From contig CAMBDN010000080.1 of the NCBI GenBank assembly GCA_945865355.1, positions 1 to 9,867 of the forward strand: a DNA stretch of 9,867 nucleotides, written 5' to 3'. Below are positions 7,567 through 9,867 of the stretch, piece after piece; position 1 is the first letter of the stretch, and each line of letters begins with the position of its first letter. A model generated the notes under the pieces. That model had not been told where the DNA came from. It did not search any database and worked only from the letters and a program-made list of their open reading frames with translations. This DNA is from Legionella genomosp. 1. GTDB taxonomy: Bacteria; Pseudomonadota; Gammaproteobacteria; Legionellales; Legionellaceae. A program made the position numbers and the translations under genes.

Positions 7567-7590
7567 ACGGATAACCTTTGGCGATGTGCC

Positions 7591-8940
7591 TTACATTTTT
7601 TCCAACATCTCTTGTAAATGCTTAACCGGCTCAACCTCGATCCCTAGATCTTGCTTAGGTGCATTCGCATGAGGAACAATGGCACGTTTAAAGCCATGCT
7701 TGGCCGCTTCTTTCAAGCGCTCTTGGCCACTTTGTACGGGCCTTATTTCACCAGCAAGGCCTATTTCACCAAAAATAATGGTGTCACTTGCAAAGACACG
7801 GTTTCGTAAGCTTGACACCACCGCCGCAAGTAACGCCAAGTCACTACCTGTTTCAGTGACTTTTACGCCGCCGACAACATTAATAAAGACATCTTGATCA
7901 AAGGTTGCGATGCCACCATGGCGATGTAATACTGCAAGTAAAATAGCTAAACGATTATGTTCAAGGCCCGCCGTAACACGTTTGGCTTGCTGACCATGGG
8001 CCTCATCCACCAATGCTTGTACCTCAACCAGCATCGGACGAGATCCCTCCCAAGTAACCATGACAGCACTTCCAGGGGTTGGCTCGGGCTGTCGTGATAA
8101 AAAAATGGCTGAGGGATTAGCCACCTCTTTTAGACCACGGTCAGTCATCGCAAACACGCCCAACTCATTGACTGCGCCAAAACGATTTTTAATAGCGCGG
8201 ATAATGCGAAATCGGCTGTCATTTTGCCCTTCAAAATACAACACACAATCAACCATGTGTTCTAATACTCTGGGTCCCGCTAAAGCCCCTTCTTTAGTGA
8301 CATGACCCACCAGAAAAACAGCCGTTTGCGTCATTTTAGCAAAGCGAACCAATTGAGCGGCTGATTCGCGTACTTGACTCACTCCCCCAGGCGCTGAATT
8401 AATGGTGTCCGTAAAAATAGTTTGCACCGAATCAATAACAATGATTCGTGGCTTATCTTTTTCTGCGTGCCCAATAATTGCCTCAACTTGTGTCTCAGCT
8501 AACAATCGTAAGCCCGCTAAAGGGAGCTGCAATCGTTTGGCACGCATTGCCACTTGTTGTAATGATTCCTCACCGGTCACGTACAATACTTTTTGTTGCA
8601 ATGATAAATTAGCTAAGGTTTGGATCAACAACGTTGATTTACCAATACCTGGATCGCCACCAATCAACACCACCGATCCATCAACCAACCCCCCACCTAA
8701 CACGCGGTTTAACTCTGACAAACCACAATCCATACGAACTTCACAATCAAGAACAACATCCTCAACCAAAGTCACAGCCGATCGTTGATTCGCGTAATTA
8801 CCGATACGAGAATTTTTGCCAACCGCCACAATATTTTCTTCACTAACAGCGTTCCACGCACCACATTGAGCACATTGCCCTGCCCATTGGGAAAATATTG
8901 CCGCACATTGATTACAAATAAAACGGGTTTTGCTTTTCAT
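7591..8940 (-). CDS. radA: DNA repair protein RadA (Sms)
   Basis: RadA is a RecA-like ATPase that helps process recombination intermediates by driving branch migration in partnership with RecA. From ATG 8940 the protein has 449 residues, matching the family (460 in E. coli). An N-terminal zinc finger uses C9, C12, C23 and C26. The ATPase core has Walker A GGDPGIGKST at 94-103 with K101, a Walker B strand IIVIDS at 166-171 and the RadA-specific KNRFG at 251-255. The C-terminal Lon-protease-like domain (about 290-449) includes LAILLAVLHRHGG and GSDLALLAAVVSSLR. A TTG at 9000 would add 20 residues ahead of the zinc finger; I prefer ATG 8940 because family members begin a few residues before the first cysteine. 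Neither start has a strong ribosome binding site. The stop lies 24 nt from the convergent tamB stop. All key residues are intact. Confidence 0.97.
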   Translation of the reverse strand: MKSKTRFICNQCAAIFSQWAGQCAQCGAWNAVSEENIVAVGKNSRIGNYANQRSAVTLVEDVVLDCEVRMDCGLSELNRVLGGGLVDGSVVLIGGDPGIGKSTLLIQTLANLSLQQKVLYVTGEESLQQVAMRAKRLQLPLAGLRLLAETQVEAIIGHAEKDKPRIIVIDSVQTIFTDTINSAPGGVSQVRESAAQLVRFAKMTQTAVFLVGHVTKEGALAGPRVLEHMVDCVLYFEGQNDSRFRIIRAIKNRFGAVNELGVFAMTDRGLKEVANPSAIFLSRQPEPTPGSAVMVTWEGSRPMLVEVQALVDEAHGQQAKRVTAGLEHNRLAILLAVLHRHGGIATFDQDVFINVVGGVKVTETGSDLALLAAVVSSLRNRVFASDTIIFGEIGLAGEIRPVQSGQERLKEAAKHGFKRAIVPHANAPKQDLGIEVEPVKHLQEMLEKM

Positions 8941-9144
8941 ACGATTCTGCCCAAAGGGGTTCTTATCTGAAGGGGACTCAGTTAAGGATTTTTTCTTCAA
9001 CTCACGGAACTTTTCGAGCGGAGGAGGAGCCGTTCCTCGGTCATATAAAAGCCTTAAGTAAGTTCCATTCGTATCTCATCTTGTTTAATAACAACATTCA
9101 CCATAAACTCTTTGCCAGTATACAACAGCGAGCACACTATCAAA
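8941..9144. other. Divergent intergenic region between radA and the oxidoreductase gene
   Basis: These 204 nt separate two start codons facing away from each other. On the minus strand the radA frame remains open from 9075 to 8941 after a TGA at 9078-9076, but the only start codon there is TTG 9000. A short inverted repeat (GAGGA 9024-9028 with TCCTC 9034-9038, 5-nt loop) could form a leader hairpin on the radA side. TATATG-like sequence (9047-9042, minus) is a possible -10 for radA with no matching -35. No RNA gene is recognised. Confidence 0.6.
9097..9124 (+). promoter_or_regulatory. Weak promoter candidate for the oxidoreductase gene
   Basis: TTCACC (9097-9102) and TATACA (9119-9124) are spaced 16 nt, each matching four of six consensus bases, with a start expected near 9131, just ahead of the ATG at 9145. 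A second weak pairing, TTGTTT (9081-9086) with TAAACT (9104-9109) and a 17-nt spacer, is an alternative. Neither is strong. Confidence 0.25.
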
Positions 9145-9867
9145 ATGGATAAACAGATATTTCAATGGGCCATCGTTGGCGCAGGCCCTGCAGGCATTGC
9201 AGCCGTCGGCAAATTGCTGGACGCGGGGATAAACCCAAAGCATATTCTCTGGATTGATCCCTACTTTAAGGTCGGTGATTTAGGCGCTCTTTGGCATAAT
9301 GTATCGAGCAATACATCGGTAAACCTATTTACCAACTTTTTGCTAGCAGCCCATTCATTTTCATATCGACAGGCAGCCGTTGATTTTCAACTCAACCATT
9401 TAGCGCCAGAAAAGACCTGCCTGTTGAATGACATGGTCGAACCGTTGCAGTGGATCACCGAGCACCTGATAAAAAAAATTAAATCAAAAAAAACGATGAT
9501 TCATAATATGGTGTTATCAAATAGGATTTGGTCGTTACACAGTGACACCGATGTATACCATGCAGCAAATGTCATTCTAGCGACAGGAGCATCGCCTGAA
9601 AGCATGAACTTCCCTGGTGTTGCTAGTATCCCATTTGCTGAAGCGATTGATAAAGTACGATTAGCTAAGATTGTAAACACGGAAGAAACCTACGCAGTAT
9701 TTGGTTCCTCACACTCCGCTATCATTATTATTAATTATTTGGTTGACCTCGGCGTCAAAAAAATCATTAATTTTTACCGCTCACCCTGCCGTTATGCTGT
9801 AGCTATGGACGATTGGATTTTATTTGATAATACCGGTTTAAAAGGCCATACCGCTCAATGGGCAAAA
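9145..9867 (+). CDS. FAD/NAD(P)-binding oxidoreductase, N-terminal part (3' end outside window)
   Basis: The frame is open from ATG 9145 to the right edge, 241 codons. Residues 8-17 (WAIVGAGPAG) form the FAD-binding Rossmann loop with GAGPAG at 12-17. VILATGAS at 143-150 is the conserved ATG-type strand of two-dinucleotide-domain flavoproteins. YAVFGSSHSA, with G187 to A192, looks like the second Rossmann loop for NAD(P)H, of the G-x-x-x-S-A kind seen in flavin monooxygenase-like and ornithine/lysine N-hydroxylase-like enzymes. No CxxxxC redox disulfide is seen at the usual place, so a glutathione- or thioredoxin-reductase-type disulfide mechanism is not supported. The substrate is unknown. 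Its ribosome binding site is poor. Two A8 tracts (9471-9478 and 9486-9493) encode IKKIKSKK. The gene is divergent from radA, and what follows it is not visible. Confidence 0.88.
   Translation, partial: MDKQIFQWAIVGAGPAGIAAVGKLLDAGINPKHILWIDPYFKVGDLGALWHNVSSNTSVNLFTNFLLAAHSFSYRQAAVDFQLNHLAPEKTCLLNDMVEPLQWITEHLIKKIKSKKTMIHNMVLSNRIWSLHSDTDVYHAANVILATGASPESMNFPGVASIPFAEAIDKVRLAKIVNTEETYAVFGSSHSAIIIINYLVDLGVKKIINFYRSPCRYAVAMDDWILFDNTGLKGHTAQWAK

Noticed and set aside
7555..7585. Possible hairpin for a radA or tamB terminator (CAAAGG with CTTTTG)
   Set aside because: The stem is interrupted, AT-rich and lacks a following T-run on either strand.
8402..8788. 128-codon plus-strand frame inside radA
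   Set aside because: It is antisense to the RadA ATPase domain, which is fully conserved, and has no start signal or recognisable features.
9002..9046. Short minus-strand ORF of about 15 codons starting at the ATG in TATATGACC
   Set aside because: No ribosome binding site, stops after 15 codons and has no recognisable sequence; likely chance.
9057..9104. Minus-strand mini-ORF of about 16 codons starting MVNVVIKQ
   Set aside because: Very short, overlaps the promoter area of the oxidoreductase gene and has no ribosome binding site or family match.

Overview
The window is about 9.9 kb of a compact, moderately AT-rich bacterial chromosome. It looks like a gammaproteobacterium: MutS, TamA, TamB and RadA all align with the enterobacterial proteins from memory, and there is an outer-membrane lipoprotein. 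A Legionellales-type relative (Legionella/Coxiella-like) is a possible guess from base composition and gene style, but nothing here proves it.

Layout, left to right. (1) 1-377, minus: the first 125 codons of a Stealth-family sugar-phosphate transferase; the rest lies off the left edge. (2) 393-421: a strong intrinsic terminator reading left, placed directly against the ribosome binding site of the Stealth gene. (3) 450-635, minus: a 61-residue Ala/Pro/Glu-rich lipoprotein. (4) 636-788: a divergent control region with a 9-bp direct repeat, a small palindrome and a promoter candidate on each side. (5) 789-5017-7566, plus: mutS, tamA and tamB, joined by two ATGA stop/start overlaps, so they form one translationally coupled unit. 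(6) 7591-8940, minus: radA, convergent with tamB across a 24-nt gap with no visible terminator. (7) 8941-9144: a divergent gap, part of which stays open in frame with radA. (8) 9145-9867, plus: the first 241 codons of an FAD/NAD(P)-binding oxidoreductase that runs off the right edge.

The genes combine two DNA-maintenance proteins (MutS for mismatch recognition, RadA for recombination-intermediate processing) with envelope functions (TamA/TamB for outer-membrane biogenesis and lipid transport, a lipoprotein, and a surface-glycan-type transferase). The most notable points are the tight coupling of mutS to tamAB, a run of seven G in the codons of the MutS ATP-binding loop, the Arg-to-Lys change in the conserved TamA barrel motif, the short TamB, and the terminator that separates the Stealth gene from any visible promoter. 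I see no mobile element, CRISPR array, tRNA or rRNA, and no convincing new defence or biosynthetic system.
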